Shown: positions 23,396-37,300, counted from the stretch's first letter. The stretch is 64,000 nt of DNA from Monosporascus cannonballus (GCA_004154925.1 QJNS01000042.1:62001-126000); one strand, 5' to 3'. Notes: a model not told the origin generated them from the letters alone. Numbers and translations are program-made.

Positions 23396-23604
23396 ATTTG
23401 CATATAAAGCAAATCGCTTTAATAATTTGAAATAATTTGAAATAATCCGGTAAAAGTAGTAATATTAAAGAATTTGCAGCTAAATTGCACAAAACTTTTT
23501 GGGTATCATAAAATCAAATAACGCCGATTTCCTTTTAAACCGAGCCTAAATTTCGCTTAAGATTTTATTATTATTGTTATTTTGTGTATTGTCCGAATCC
23601 TTAT

Positions 23605-23670
23605 TGTTTTGCGCGTTATTATTTTGCGCGTTATTATTTTGCGTATTATTATTTTGCGCGTTTTTTTTTG
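23605..23670. repeat. 15-bp minisatellite inside the hAT element
   Basis: About four copies of TTTTGCGCGTTATTA. On the minus strand it would encode an Ala/Gln/Asn-rich repeat, possibly part of a transposase tail. Confidence 0.7.
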
Positions 23671-24176
23671 GTACGTTTAAAATTTTGGTTATAAGCTTTG
23701 CTTAACGAAACGTTAAGTTTTTTATTAGGAGCCGCATTTTTTATTTACGGTTCTGCTAAGCTTTGGTAATAGCTTAAAACATTTTTAATTAATTATATAT
23801 CCTTTTATTAAATAATAATTCGTTTATTATAAATAACGTATAAATTGGTTATTATAAAAAATTAAATTATTTTAAGATTATTTTATATATTATTTATATT
23901 TAAATAATTCGATTAATACAGTTTTTACTGTTTCCTATATAACGCTTATAACAAAAACTTGGAATCGTTATTAATTTTTAAACTGTTACGAAATTTCCTT
24001 TATTAAACGTTAAGAAGGCGTTTTTTTAAGTAATAACTTAATATTTGATTAATATTGTCGGATTTTACGTAAAACGGCGGTTATATATATTAATATTATT
24101 TCAAAATTATTTTATTTTTTTGAAAAAAATTTATTGCCAGGTAAAACGCGTCGTTTTTACCTTTTAAAAGGAACCG

Positions 24177-24235
24177 GGCCCTTAGGTATTATTTTCCCAG
24201 CCGGGCGCTTAGGTATTATTTTCTTAGCCGAGGGT
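24177..24235. repeat. 27-bp tandem duplication
   Basis: TTAGGTATTATTTTC plus an AGCCG-containing remainder occurs twice in a row. It lies in the left part of the hAT element. Confidence 0.7.
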
Positions 24236-24849
24236 TATTTTATAATGCGAAAAAATCTTTTTTTAGCATTAGGTAATTTTTTTAATTGTAAAATTAATTG
24301 GCGAACCGTTTATCTAATACGTATTATTTCGGCCAGTACTGTAATTATTAAATTATTAGTAAATAATTATTTTAGGATTATTTTAATAAATTTTATTATT
24401 ATAATTAAATTTATTATTATAATAACGTAAAATTATTAATTATAATGGCGGTATAATAATTAATAGGGATTTTGCGAATTTTTAATTAGGTATAAATATA
24501 AGCGATTTTTTTTGGAAGGTAGGATATGTAAGATAATATAAAGTAATTAAAAAAAGTTTTTATAATTTACTTAAATGCCTTATTTTAAAAAGTTTTATTT
24601 CCTTATTATGATAAAAACAATACATATAATATTATTATTTTATAATTATTATTTTAATTTTAATTTATATAAATAAATATTTATTATAATAAATATTTAT
24701 GTATTATGTAATAAAAATAAATAATAAAAAAAAGAATAACTTTATATCAAATTTAATCCGCCTTTAAAAATTGCGAATATATTAATTATATTTCTTATTG
24801 CCTTAACCTAATAATTACGGACCTAGTTTATTATAATTATTATGATAGA

Positions 24850-27000
24850 TTTAAATTATCCCGGGAAAACGGCTGGTTTTAAATAAACGTTAAAATTTAA
24901 TTTTTCGAAATCTTGTTTATTTATTTTTTAATAACGCCCTTATTTTTGGTATTAGTTGGCCTTTTTTTTTGCAAAATTAATCCTTAAATGTAACTTTTTT
25001 ATGTTAAAATCCGTTTACCCTAATAATCCAATTAGCATATGGATATTTCCGGAATACATAATTTTCGTTTTCGTTATTTTCGGTTTTATCCGGATTTTTT
25101 AAATCGTTATTTAATATTTTGTAAAGTTTATCTGATAATAGGTTATATTAATCCGGCAATTTCCTTAGGTTTTCGATAAACGGAATTTGGAATATTTTCC
25201 GTATTTTTTCCTTACGTTTTTCGAATCGTTTTCGGGCATAAATAGGGTCGTTATTATCGTATATAATATTGTTATCCAAATTAAATGCTTTGGTTCGGAT
25301 ATAAAATAAAATAATTAAAATTAATTTGAATTATTGCGGTAATATTAATTAACGGTTAACATAGTACTTTAATTAAATAAGATTTTACGTATATTTTCTT
25401 AATACGGAAAAATATTGGATATATAGTAAATTATGTGTAAAATAAACAAAACTGGGGATTATATTGTTAATTTATTATTATAGTATTAAAATAATTTTAT
25501 TCGAATAAATACCTAAATAATATATTTAAGAAATAATCGTCAAAATATTAATTAAATTATTTATGTTCGTATTAAAGATATTCGTCAATAATATCCTCCT
25601 ATAGACTGTTGTTAATACGGTATACCGAACCCTTTTTTTTAGGATTTGAATTTAGTAAGAAAATTTCCGTAATGTTTCCGTAATTCGAAATAAAAGTACG
25701 TATAATAAATTATATATTCTGCTTGTTATATTTTTCCTAATATTTTTTGTACGTTTACTTAAAGTATTTAACGGTTTTTCTATAAAGTATATTATTAGAT
25801 AATTTTAATTAAAAATATTTTTATTAATCGTTAAAATAATTACGGAATGTAATAACCATATTATTTAATAGTAAGTAAATTAGGATGGAAAAATAAATTA
25901 ATGGGCGATTATTAATAAATAATTTATGAATATATTTAAGAATTTTCGAAATTGCTAATATAATACCTTTTCGTAATAGTTATAACCATATTAGTAATTA
26001 GTTATTAAATTTAAAAAATATTAGTTTTTTCTTATTTTTTATTTTTTTTTATCTTTTGGTTTTTTATCCGGGTAATATTTTTGATAAGCTTTAACGATAT
26101 ATTTTTCGTATTTACGTAATTACTTAAATATAATTTTATATCCGCCCATTATGTGAGAAATATGGTTTTCCCGGGAAAAACCGAAATTATTCGTTATCCA
26201 GATAAAATATTTGGAAATATGAACCAAATAATGAATAAATTTGATATTGTTAGGGGGTAATATGTAACCTATTTTTTTAATGGTAAATATTTACGTACAA
26301 ATTTTTAAAATATAGGGTATATTTTTATAATACGTAATAAAAAAAGGTTACCGAATTTTAATAGTTATAAACGTTACGGATTATTTAAAATACGTTCTTA
26401 TAATCCAAAGTTTTATTTATGATTATGTTTTATTAGATTTATAAAAAAAATATTTTTATCGAAATCGAAATAAATCCAAATAATAATTATAGGTAATTAT
26501 AAAAGTTAAATAATTATTTTATAATTATTTTAAAAATACGTACCAGTATAATTATATTTTTTTTTCGGGTTAATAAGGTTTTTGCCTTATATCGGCAAAT
26601 TTTTAAATTTTTTGTTTTATTCGCTCAAAGTTTTTTTAGATTTATTCGATAGTTTTATGCCATAAGTTTTAAAACAGTTGTTAAATGCCCTTTATAAAGA
26701 ATACGACGTATATACATAATGCCGAATTTCGTTTACTTATTAGAATTTGTCGCTTAACTTTTAATAAAGCCATTTTTGCATAATTATTTATTTAATACCA
26801 AGGCTATTATCCGTAATAAAAACGCGAAATCGATCGGTTATTCCTAGCTTTTTTAATTAATATAATAATTTGTCGTTATTAAATTTATTCGATTTAATAT
26901 TATAAAGTTGAATATTAATTAAAAATAATATTTGTTTTATTTCCGGTTAATTCAATAAATAATAATTTCTTAAAACGAAAATATTAAATAAGGCGTAATT
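24850..27000 (-). pseudogene. hAT transposase relic (minus strand)
   Basis: The minus-strand reading gives long stretches of protein-like sequence separated by TAA/TAG stops. Near 26800-26900 it shows KKLGITDRFRVFITDNSLGI, resembling the helix and T-D-N catalytic block of hAT transposases. From about 25310 down to 25020 it reads NNDPIYARKRFEKRKEKI, then FQIPFIENLRKLPD, and ends near YVFRKYPYANWI. The dimerisation domain could not be found by eye. The family call rests mainly on the 8-bp TSD plus the T-D-N block. Confidence 0.5.
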
Positions 27001-28399
27001 TAAATATTATAAATAATTAATATATAAGATTTTAAGGAAATATCTTTAAATTTATATTTAATAATTGCGTTAATATATATCTCTATATGCTTTATATATA
27101 TTTTTATTATTAATAGTTTAAAACCGTTACCGTAAAATAATATTATAACTTGGAAATATTTATTTAGGAAATTTTTAATAAACAAATACTAAAATACGAA
27201 GTAATTAATGAAAAGGATTTCATTAAGATTAAGTATTTTAAGTAATACTGGGTTTTATTTATAATAAATAAAGATTATTTTAAAATTATTACCGTTAAAA
27301 AAAGGGGGAAAAAATAAAAATAAAAAAAGTTCAATAAAAACCTATTAATAAAAGATTATATAATAATTATGTCAGAATTATTTTAAATTATATATATATT
27401 ATAATTATATTAAGAACTTTATTATTAATAATTAGGTCCGTTTCATTTATTTTCTTACGGCATATATTATTTCGTAAGTATTTTTTTATAAAACTTATTT
27501 CGTTTTTTTTAGGAACAATAGGATATGTAAAATAATACTTATATTGCCGATATTTAATCTTAAATTACTTAATTATCCGTTAATAAATTTATATAAGGTT
27601 TTTCTAATATTCCGAATTACGGTTTGTTTTATTAAATATGCCGATAATTTCGTTTAATAGGTTTTCGTTATTTTTGCTGTTAATATTTTTTTAAAACCAT
27701 AACTGCCGTTAAAATCAAATTACTTAATCCTTATATTAACGGTTTCGATATTCGTAATATTTCCGGTTAATAATAAGAAAATCGGCTTTCCGTCGTATTT
27801 AGGATTAATTTCGGCTTAAATGGTCTGGCGTAATAAATTGGTTTTTTTGGCTAGATAGGTTCGGTAAATTAAGTTCTTTTTCGTTCGGTAATTATTAACT
27901 AAATTATAAATAAGTAAGTTCTAAATTTAACTTTCGAATATTTTATTTTTAATTCGAATTTATTTTAATCGGCTTTTAATTTTAGTCATTTTTACTGTTA
28001 TTTTTTAATAAATAATTTTCGTTAAGTATTTTGTTATTATTTTAATTATTGATAACAAAATTCTTTGAATTATTATCTTAATTAAGGTTATTATTTTATA
28101 AAAAAGTATTTTGTAATAATTTATTATTATCGAAATTATTATTGCTAAAGCCAAAATTTTCGAAAATTTGTAATATTAATTCGGTATTATAGTAAATTCG
28201 ATTAAAATTATAAAAACATTCTTTTGCAATAAATAAATAATTGGCGAGAATAGAAAATAATATAATCGAAATTACGTAAATAACTGGCGATATATGGTTT
28301 TAAAATTACGTATTAACTTTTTCGAACGTTGTTTATTTTTTTATTAAATTTTTATTATAAAATTATTTATTTTATTTATTTTAATTCTAATCTAATACT

Positions 28400-31300
28400 A
28401 CCAAAATAATGTAATTAAAGGATTACCCGTTTTAGGTAATATTTTAAATCCTTTACGAATTAACGATATTTAAAGCGAATTTAACCAAAATTCTAATAAT
28501 TTTATTTTTAATTTTCCCCCGTTATCGAAATTTACTGGATATATACCTATTTAACGTATAGTACAAAATAAGCTAATATTATTAACTAACTTTATTTTTA
28601 AATCCGCCAAAAAAACGTTAAGTAAACCGATAAAGTTTTAATAAAAAATATTTACGCGTAAGGTTCGACGTTATAAACGGAAAGCTAATAATAAATATAT
28701 AATCCGGATAATTTTATGATTATTTCATTATTAATATTTTCCAGTAAATACATTCCGTAAAATTCGGAAATACCAAAAGAATACTTATTTAATTTTCGGA
28801 AAAGTATTATTTTAATATATCGTTCGTAAAGTATTTATAAATATATTATTTTAATTTATACGGATTAAGGCGTTCATTTTGGAAATATTATAAAAAATTG
28901 TAAAATATTTTTTGGTTTTTTTATTTTAAAGTAATAATTTTTATATTATTTATAATAAGCGAATAACGTTTTAAATAAAAAATATTTATATTATTTAAAA
29001 AATTTGTTTTTATTAAAATATAATTATTCTAAAGCCGGTTATTAAAATTTCAAAGAAATCAAAAAAATAATATAAATTTTATGGATTATTTTAATTAACC
29101 CTTTTTTATTTATTTTAAATATTTATTTAAAAAGGGGTTAAAAAATAATTGGTTTAATTTAATTACATAAATTCTTCTTTAAATTTTATAGGTATAAAAT
29201 TCCTTATTAATAAATCTTTAAGTTTTGTATATTTTATATAAATTGCCATTTAAATAAAATTTTACATTTATTAAAAATTTTCCATTTTATTTTTTTATTT
29301 AATTATTTAATTCCTTTTATTTTTAGCTTAATTAAATCTTATTATTTTGCTTTATTATAATATGTTATTTTTAATTACCGTTACCTAATTTCTAAAATAA
29401 TTTTAAAATAATCGCATTTAGAATTTTTAATTTTTAATTCCGCAATACCCTTTTTATTTAAACGTTAAAAATCCGATAAATTATTATCTTAAAATCCGTA
29501 TACCAAAAAGGTTCGAATACGAAAAACTAATATTTTGGCAAAACAAAATAATATCAAAAAAGTTCGTTATAACTTAAGGTAATAAATTAAGTACAAATTA
29601 AATAATTAAAAACGTTTTAATTTATATATAATTCCTAAGAAATAAATAGCATATAATATAATTATTAAATAAAAAATTAATACTTATTGATAAATATTAT
29701 TTTATAATTATTTTAATATTTTATTAATTATTAATAACTGGGCAAAATAATAATATTTTAATTAAATTATAATAAAATAAATTAAAGCTAAAAATGCATT
29801 TATAATATTAAATAATAGTAATAAAATATATATTAATATTAGTAATAAAATAGCCGAAATATTTTATTATGGCGATAATACCGTTAACTATATTTATTAT
29901 AAATTTATTATTAATTACTTAGATAATTTAATACCTTAATTACCGGAAAATCCTGTTATATCTTGAGTTTAAAAATTTTATATAACGATCCGATAAGTAA
30001 ATTTTTGCTTTAATTAATTTTTAATTATTTTATTAATATTTTTAATAATTATTACCAGCTTAAGGCAGAAATATTTTACCAAATATTCGTATAAAAAGTA
30101 ATAACGAATTTTTATATATACGTTACGTTAAAATTGCCAAATTTATTATTAATAAAATTGCGGATTTCCTAATATAACTTTATTATATGGATTCATTATT
30201 TTCGGCAAATAATGCCCTTATAAATTAAAATAATTTGAACGTTAATATTAAAATTATAAATATTAAGGAAATTACCTTTATATTTCGTTCTGTAAATTGA
30301 AATTATTTTTTTATTATTTTATTTTTTTATTTTTTTAATATAATTTTAAATTATTTAATACTTAGTACATAAAATAATATGATATTATAAATAATTTATA
30401 CTTTAAGTTACATTAATATAAAAATAATTTCCCAATATTTTTAAAAATTATAAATTTTTGCTTACAAAAATATTTCGGCATTAAGTATATTTTTCGACAG
30501 TTATCCAAAATACCTTTTACTTACGAAAAAGGCCTTTTACTATATTATTTAGCCCGTTATGGATTTTACGATATTTCTATTTAAAAAAAATATTTTCGTT
30601 TAGCATTACAAAAAAAAATAAACCTTGTAAAAAGTTATTGCGGTTTTCGATTTAGGCAAATTCGAAACTGGAGAAAAAAGTTTGCCCGTTTAATTACGTT
30701 AAAATTTAACATTATAAATAAATATATTAAATAATTATTTTAAAATAATTTTAAAATAATTTAATTAAATTTTAAAACATATATAAGTGGATATCCGGTT
30801 TATTTAGGATTATACGGTATTCTATTGCCAAAGGTTACCGGCTTTATAACCTGACGTAATAAGGCCAAAAAAACCATTTTATACGTTATTTCGATACGAA
30901 ATCCCACGGCCTTATTCCTAAGGTTTGTTCTTAACGTTTAAACCTTTTTTCCATTATAGGCATATTACGAAAAATTATGGGATAAGGTTTTAATTATATT
31001 AAGGAATCCAAGCAAATATAATTTTAAATATATAAAAGCAATAAGAATTAATAGGATTTTAAAATTAACGCATTAATTAACGGCGCAAAAAACGTTTTAA
31101 AAAATTTATTAGATAAGGCCTTTAAAAAAGGTTTAACGTTATTAATTACGCTTATATCAAAGTTATTTTTACCGTATTCAATAACGCGAACCCTAGGTTT
31201 TATATAGGTGAAAGCTTTTTGCAAAAAAAGCTAAAAATAATTTAAGTTAGTAGCGGTTATAGCATTAATTTGTTAACCGTAACGTAAATAATTTTCCTTT

Positions 31301-31400
31301 TTTTTCCCGTTAAGTTAGGTTTATAGGAATAATTAATTATAATGGACTTAATTTATTATATATAATAATTATTTTAAATTATTTCAAATTATTTTCAGGA
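28400..31400. other. Right interior of the hAT element with no readable gene
   Basis: Three kilobases of very A+T-rich sequence with stops in all frames. A less mutated patch at about 30790-31300 may be a second gene remnant, but no motif was recognised. Confidence 0.4.
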
Positions 31401-31554
31401 AATAATTAAATTTACGGTATTATTTATATCGTTTAAAAGTAATATATATTATTTTTGTAACATCATAATTATTTTAAATTATTTCCTTATTTTTTTTTAG
31501 CACGTTTGGAATTTACGTATTTTACTAATAAATAATCGTAAGTATTTAATAGGT

Positions 31555-31726
31555 TTTTAACAGGACCTATTAAGTACTTACGAGTAATGCCAAGGACTTA
31601 TTAGGTACCCGCGGGTAATTCTGACTTACGCCAAGGACCCATGGGTCACCCATGGGTCCTTGGCATTACCCGCGGGTACTCGTGGGCCGTGGGTAATTTT
31701 CGGTGGGTGGTTCCTCCCTCACCCTA
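31555..31726 (-). repeat. Right subterminal palindrome cluster of the hAT element
   Basis: The most striking part is a perfect 17-bp inverted repeat with a 1-nt spacer (31630-31646 against 31648-31664, arm GCCAAGGACCCATGGGT). It is followed by TACCCGCGGGTA-like units as on the left end. Confidence 0.8.
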
Positions 31727-31765
31727 ATCCTACCGAGACTTTCCGAGGTCCCGATATGTCCCAAT

Positions 31766-31956
31766 TATAACGGCTAGGGGTTTAACCAACTATTAAACCT
31801 TAGTCGTACGGGTTTATGTTAGCAGGAGTATCGTAGGACTTTATAGCAATAAATAACTTACTTACATCTCTTAATACTAAAGGTACAAAAGTATATTGCA
31901 AACGATTAGTATTAATAAGTGTTATAAGCTAAAGCTATCTAGGCTATGGAAATAAT
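31766..31956 (-). repeat. Truncated gypsy LTR J (interrupted by element G)
   Basis: The minus-orientation LTR starts TATAACGGCTAG and matches K for about 190 bp, through the block ending CTATGGAAATAAT. It is then cut by the start of G at 31957. ATAAT (31952-31956) would be G's TSD; its partner and the rest of J should lie beyond the window end. Confidence 0.75.
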
Positions 31957-32381
31957 TGTAACGAACCTGTCATACATCCACCTGGAGGTATAAGCAGTAT
32001 CCGAAATGGGGTCTTAATTTGCAGGTAACAATAGGCCGAGGAATAATTCAGTGGTTTTGTTCGTTAAAGAGATTTAAAGACTTTTCCCTTAATCTAAAGA
32101 ACGGTACAGTTACCTCCGAATTAACAGCTTAGATTAATAGCTAAAAAACGAAAAACTAGGTAGGTGGCTATTTACATAGGAGACCTAAAGCTTTATACCT
32201 CCTTTTATTCTGCTGGTATAATACTAATTTTTTAAATCTTTTAAATTATTTAGATTATAATGATCTATATAATCTAATAAATTAATTAAATCATTTTAAA
32301 TTACGGGACTTAGAATATGGAGCTTTCCTTTTTCTGCAGCTCTGGGGCCTCCAGAACGGGTTTACTTGGGGATCCGTAATA
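31957..32381 (-). repeat. 3' LTR of element G
   Basis: It starts TGTAACGAACC and ends GATCCGTAATA (RIP form of ...CGTAACA), 425 bp. No second copy is in the window, so the boundaries rest on the TG..CA-like ends, the truncation of J and the position of the antisense gene 96 bp further in. Confidence 0.55.
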
Positions 32382-32476
32382 CCATTCTTTTTATTTCAGG
32401 ATCTTTGTCCCAAAGATAGGAAAGTAAGCACTTCTTTTTTCTAATTGAAAATTGTTTTTCTTATCGCCAACTCATT

Positions 32477-32757
32477 ATGGCGGGTCGAGTAGAAAAATCG
32501 ACGCGCCAATCCCGTACGAATTAGCGTCAGATTTACGATAACCGGTCTGCTTACATTTTCAAATTTGGGTTCGAGGTGTTGCCTTATTCCAGCTGCCTCT
32601 TATTCGGAAAATCTAAATGTTTTATGACGGAAAGTATTCCAAATTGTTATTATTGTACCCGTAATTAACGTTATTGCGACGGACTAGCGATTACTATGTT
32701 TTCGTTAGAGAATATCAATTCTGAACGCGACCATCTCCAAAAAAACGTCGTGCCGCT
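32477..32757 (+). pseudogene. Antisense Zn2Cys6/coiled-coil gene of element G, first part
   Basis: The frame starts at ATG 32477 (MAGRVEKST) and reads the best-preserved zinc cluster of the window: Tyr at 32585 (position 1), then Cys codons at 32594, 32618, 32645, 32654 and 32675. The spacing is x2, x7, x8, x2, x6, against CX2CX6CX5-12CX2CX6-8C for Gal4-type clusters. After it comes ITMFSLENINSERD, then a 7-A run near 32739-32746 with an apparent one-base deletion. Stops at 32522 (TAG) and 32666 (TAA) sit where Gln codons are likely. Element D interrupts at 32757; the frame resumes at 53176. Confidence 0.75.
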
Positions 32758-32824
32758 TATGACGGCTAGGCGGTTTAACCAACTATTAAACCTTAAGGCG
32801 ACGGGTTTATGTTGGCAGGAGTAT

Positions 32825-32986
32825 TGTCAGCTAGCCAGGTGTGCTATAGCACACCAAATACGGAAAGGTCACCTTCTGGTCGGAGTATATATACTCCGTT
32901 CCTAAGCTACACTAAAGTTGAACGCGTTACGAGAACGTACGCAATTGGCTGAATACAACAACAACTGATATCCCCTATATCTGATA
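32825..32986 (+). repeat. 5' LTR of copia element E
   Basis: It starts TGTCAGCTAGCC and ends TATATCTGATA, 162 bp. A TATATATA box-like run lies near 32888, and inverted repeats GTGTGCTATAGCACAC and GGAGTATATATACTCC are present. Confidence 0.92.
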
Positions 32987-33095
32987 ATTAAGAGTCTTAT
33001 TCGCTTAATTCGTATATATATTTATTGATCAGCTGTTACTAAGACGATATAAGCTGTATATCAATAGCAATTGTTAATACGTTCTAATATCAATA

Positions 33096-34350
33096 ATGGC
33101 GACCGTACCGTTAACGTCCTTAGTTATTTATAAAGGACCTAAGGACTGGGACCGCTTTAAGGGCGAATTCCAGTCTAAAACGTACGCGCTTGACATTTAG
33201 GACTTTATCGATCCTGATTAATTATTTCCGTAATTTGTCAAACCAATAGAACCCGATATAACCTCTTATCCCAAAAGACGAATTCGCCATATAGCATAAT
33301 CCAATATCCCATTATCGTCCTTATCGTCCGGAAAAACCACCGAAAAGATTAATCCTACGGAACACCTAACAAATACCCTTAAAATAACGACCGAAGGCAG
33401 ATAAGCCTATAATCAGGACTTTACGGCATATACCTTTAAGGATCGAAAATACGATATTTTCCGCAAAAACGTTAATAACCTAACGAAATAGGTCCTGGAG
33501 TTAGTATCTCCAGCGATCAGGGAAACGAATCTCCTCCTTGGAAAGAACTTACGGAAGTGGTACGCCAAACTGGCCGAATTAGGCAAGGTATACGATAACA
33601 AGCTCCTAATTAACACCTAACGAAAATATTGCGAAATATTAAAACAAGTTTCGAAATTTGGCAAAAGGTTAAACGAATAAATCGTAAAATAGCAAAAGAT
33701 CATAGCCTTAGGATAGCAACATAGTGTTCCAGAAACGAAAACGACGATTATATAGGTTAACGACCTGTATACAGTATTAGCCCCTATAATTAGGATATGG
33801 ATTACCATTTTCCAGATAATAAAAAAAACCGAGATCGATACCGGTACGATTAGTTTCCAAAAAATGGCAATTAACCTTCTGGACTATTAGGCTATGACCC
33901 ATCCCCCGTTAATATCGCGAAATATTAAGGCAACGTTTTTAACCTTTCATAAAGCTTTTGCAGACTTATCTGTTCAGGATAATTTTAATTAAGAAGAAAC
34001 TAAGCCTACTAATCCCCAATTGCGAGGAAAAACTCCGGTATAAAGGCAGAAACAAGGTAATCGTAAAGGTTTTTATTCGGACCGAAACGCTAACAAAAAA
34101 AAACGCAACGAATTAAATATTTAAAGTACTTATTATAAGGCTTATTTAAGCCCTTATCACATATTACCTCAGTGTTTTTATGCGTTCCCTAATAAGGCCT
34201 TAACGCGTTTCCGTTTTAATAACGAAATAATAAAGCTAATTTATTAACGATTTATCTCTGATTAATCCTTAAAGGAAAAAATCGAACGGCTATCAAAAAG
34301 TATAGAAAAGCTAATTGCCCGAGAGATTAAGTGATTCTCAAAGGGAGTAA
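33096..34350 (+). pseudogene. gag of copia element E
   Basis: The frame begins ATG at 33096 (MATVPLTSLVIYKGPKDWDR), about 110 bp after the 5' LTR, and reads as a typical copia Gag with the WDRFK motif early. A zinc-knuckle remnant near 34125-34190 shows the last His and Cys (PYHILPQCFY) with the first cysteines apparently changed to Tyr. Stops are TAA, TAG and TGA at former Gln, Trp or Arg codons. Confidence 0.8.
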
Positions 34351-37300
34351 GGCGAATATTAACGTATTTTCTGATCAGCTGTACGTACGGTACGATAAGC
34401 GTTTCGTTTTACCCCTTAAAAAATTTTTCCATCCTGGATTCAGGATCGACGATACATATATTTAACGTAATCAGCAGGTTTTTTAATTATAGATTTATTA
34501 TATAAGGCGACGGAATGTACGTAGGCAATAATTTCGTCCCGATTAATGGTTACGGAAAAGTAAATATATTATTTCGAAGCCCTGACGGTATAAGGGCGTT
34601 ACGTTTATACGATATAACCCATTATAAGGATTTCGCGTGCAATTTAGTATTATTCCGACAGCTCCGGAAAAAAGGTTACTGGTAAAATAATAAGGGGATT
34701 AACAATTATATTCAAAATAAATATAATTAGGTTGTTGCTACGTTAACAAATAAATTTAATCAGTTCGTTTTCGAGAATATCGACGCAATAACTCCTAACG
34801 CAACACTTGCGGCCTATAGACGAAACGTTAACTTAAGGACTGCGAAACCATTACGTACTGGCGATAAGACCATATGGCATTTACGTCTAGGTCATCTAGG
34901 CCTTAAAGTAATCGTTCAGTTTCCGTCCCATTTAAAAGGGGTGCAATTAAAAGGCCTTACGACGGTCGAATGCCAGGCCTGCGGCAAAACAAAGGCTAAG
35001 AGGCAAATACGTCGCATACCGAGAGAAAAAGCTTCCCGATCAGGCCAAAGAATAGCCATCGACTTTACGGACTTCGAGGAAAACCCGAAAGAATACAGAT
35101 ACGTAATGTTCGCTACCGACAGGTACTTAGGCTACATCTGGGATATCTACCTTAAGAACCGAAAACAGGATACCCTAATCAGCGCATTCCGATACCTCTT
35201 AAACGTCCTTAAAAACCAGGACAAAATCCTTCCACAGGTAATCGAATGCGATAACGAAATCTTAAAAAATTATCTGTTTCGAAATACGCTGCAATCGCCT
35301 CCTTTTAACATCAAATTGGAACCCTTAGCACCTTATACCCAAGCCCAGAACGGAGGTACAAAACGCTTAAGGGATATAATTAAGGAGAAAGCGACCGTAA
35401 TACGAAATAACGCTAAATTACCCTTATTCCTAATCGTATACATCTTTAAAGCAGCAGTGTACCTATATAACCGTACCCCTAAATACGGACTCTTTTAACA
35501 AAGCCCATACGAGATTTACTATATTTACCTGGCATACAAAAACGGTATTGCAATGCTTGATCGTAAGCCATAACAAGCCCACTTACGAACCTACGGCTGT
35601 ATGGCCTATGCTATAACGAAGACCGCTATGAAAAAAAAACAAAAGCTTCAAAAATTAAACCCAAAGGCTTAAATCGGCTACCTCGTCGGTTACCGATCAA
35701 CGAATATCTACGAAATCTGGAACCCTTTAACGAACAAGGTTATCGCCATTCGAAACGTATAATTTAACGAAAAAGTTACCTTTTCCGGAGATATTAAGGA
35801 CCTTAAGGACAACCTTTTCCATATTAGCGAAAACAAATTGCAACGCATCCTTCGACAAATATCTATACCTAATCAGGCTATAAGCCACCCAAATATACAT
35901 ATATAAAAGGAAAATGAAAACCTAAGCAGAACAATTCAACTACCGGTTAGACCGGAAGCTTTGGAACAAAATGGCACTGGCGCAAAAAACGCACAGGATA
36001 AGCAAAAACAAGCCTATTCGCAAAAGACTGATCACCCTTATACGACCGCTATATTCGAGCCATTCCTATCCCCTAAACCATTTTCTCCTCCAGCGTCTGC
36101 TCTGATAACTATTACAATCATTGCGCTGACGGAAAGAATAAAGGTAGCCTTAGGCTCCTGTCATACTGTTCAACCCAGAGTGACGGTAGAAAACGCAGGC
36201 ACCCCACGGGTTGTAAACGTAAGCTCCCCGTATATTCCGTACCAAAATAGTATTATGCGAAACGATCACAGGGTATAAAAAGCCGCCTTTAACGCAGGAC
36301 GGTTGGCCCATTCTATAAGGACTTTCGATAACCGGCCGGTAAACTGCAAAAGTTTAAAAAAGTTAATTATCCAAAATACGCGCCGCCCTGATCGGAAAGG
36401 CTTTAATCCATTAGTATACGAAAGGATACCTAAGTCGCAAAACCGGGTATATAAACGTAACTTACCTCTACCGCCGCGAGGCCATAAAAAGTTAAGTATA
36501 TACCCGCTAGGGCAAAGATTTCTAAAAGCCGAAAAAGCTTATTTACAAAGTTACAAAGATATGCAGTCCTAAAAGACCGTTAATTAATCTTTTACTAAAA
36601 GAAAACAGGTTCTAGGATATATGTAAATATACGTCTATAAATTCGACAAAAACGGTTAGCTGCAAAAGTACAAAGCACGACTTATAATGCGTAATAATTA
36701 ATAGCTGAAAAGCGCATATAACAACACATATACGTCCACGTTTACCGGAAGGTCCTTCCAAACGTTAATCGCCATCGCAGCCCGATTTAACTTAGAACTT
36801 AAACAGTATAACGCTGTTAACGCTTTCGTTTACGCGAATTTCCCTTACGACGTATATATAAAAACGCCCCCAGGGCACCCATATCGTGGCAAAGTCCTAC
36901 GGATCAAAAAGGCCCTATACGGCTTAAAAGAATTACCGTTACTGTGGCAGAAAGACTTTACCAACACATTAAAGGACTTAGGATTTGACCCCGTTCCTTA
37001 TAAGCCCTGTTACTTCCTTCGTTAAAAGGTGCTTTTTTTCTTTTACGTTAATAATATTGTCATTACGTACTACAAAAAAAGCTAACACCTCGTCGATCAG
37101 GCGATTTAACAAATTAAAGAATGGTATACCCTTTCAGAAAGTAAGGACCTTCAGTGGTTCTTTGGTATCGAAATAATCAAAAACCGTATTAAGCGAAAAA
37201 TCTAATTATCCCAATCTAACTTCATAAACAAGCTGGCTAACTTTGTCCCCAAAGAACGTCTAAATAACCTTCCAAATACTCCGATAATTACTTTTAAACT

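Larger units (their letters stand above)
23218..31726. mobile_element. hAT-type DNA transposon, 8.5 kb, RIP-decayed
   Basis: The termini are inverted: TAGGGTGAGGGA at 23218-23229 and its complement at 31715-31726. They are flanked by a perfect 8-bp duplication, ATCCTACC (23210-23217 and 31727-31734). An 8-bp TSD with short TIRs is the signature of the hAT superfamily. Both subterminal regions are dense in palindromes such as ACCCATGGGT and TACCCGCGGGTA, which are common transposase-binding arrangements in this superfamily. The interior is very A+T-rich; minus-strand transposase traces are described separately. The size is large for hAT, so one or more undetected internal insertions are possible. 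Confidence 0.85.

Noticed and set aside
24134..24430. 98-codon plus-strand frame in the hAT element
   Set aside because: It covers a 27-bp tandem duplication and very A+T-rich sequence, and the transposase traces are on the other strand.
32696..32905. Open frame of 69 codons on the plus strand
   Set aside because: It runs from the antisense gene of G through the edge of D's LTR into E's LTR, so it joins three unrelated elements and is not a gene.
33413..33808. Minus-strand frames opposite copia gag
   Set aside because: The plus strand reads as copia Gag here; these are shadows.
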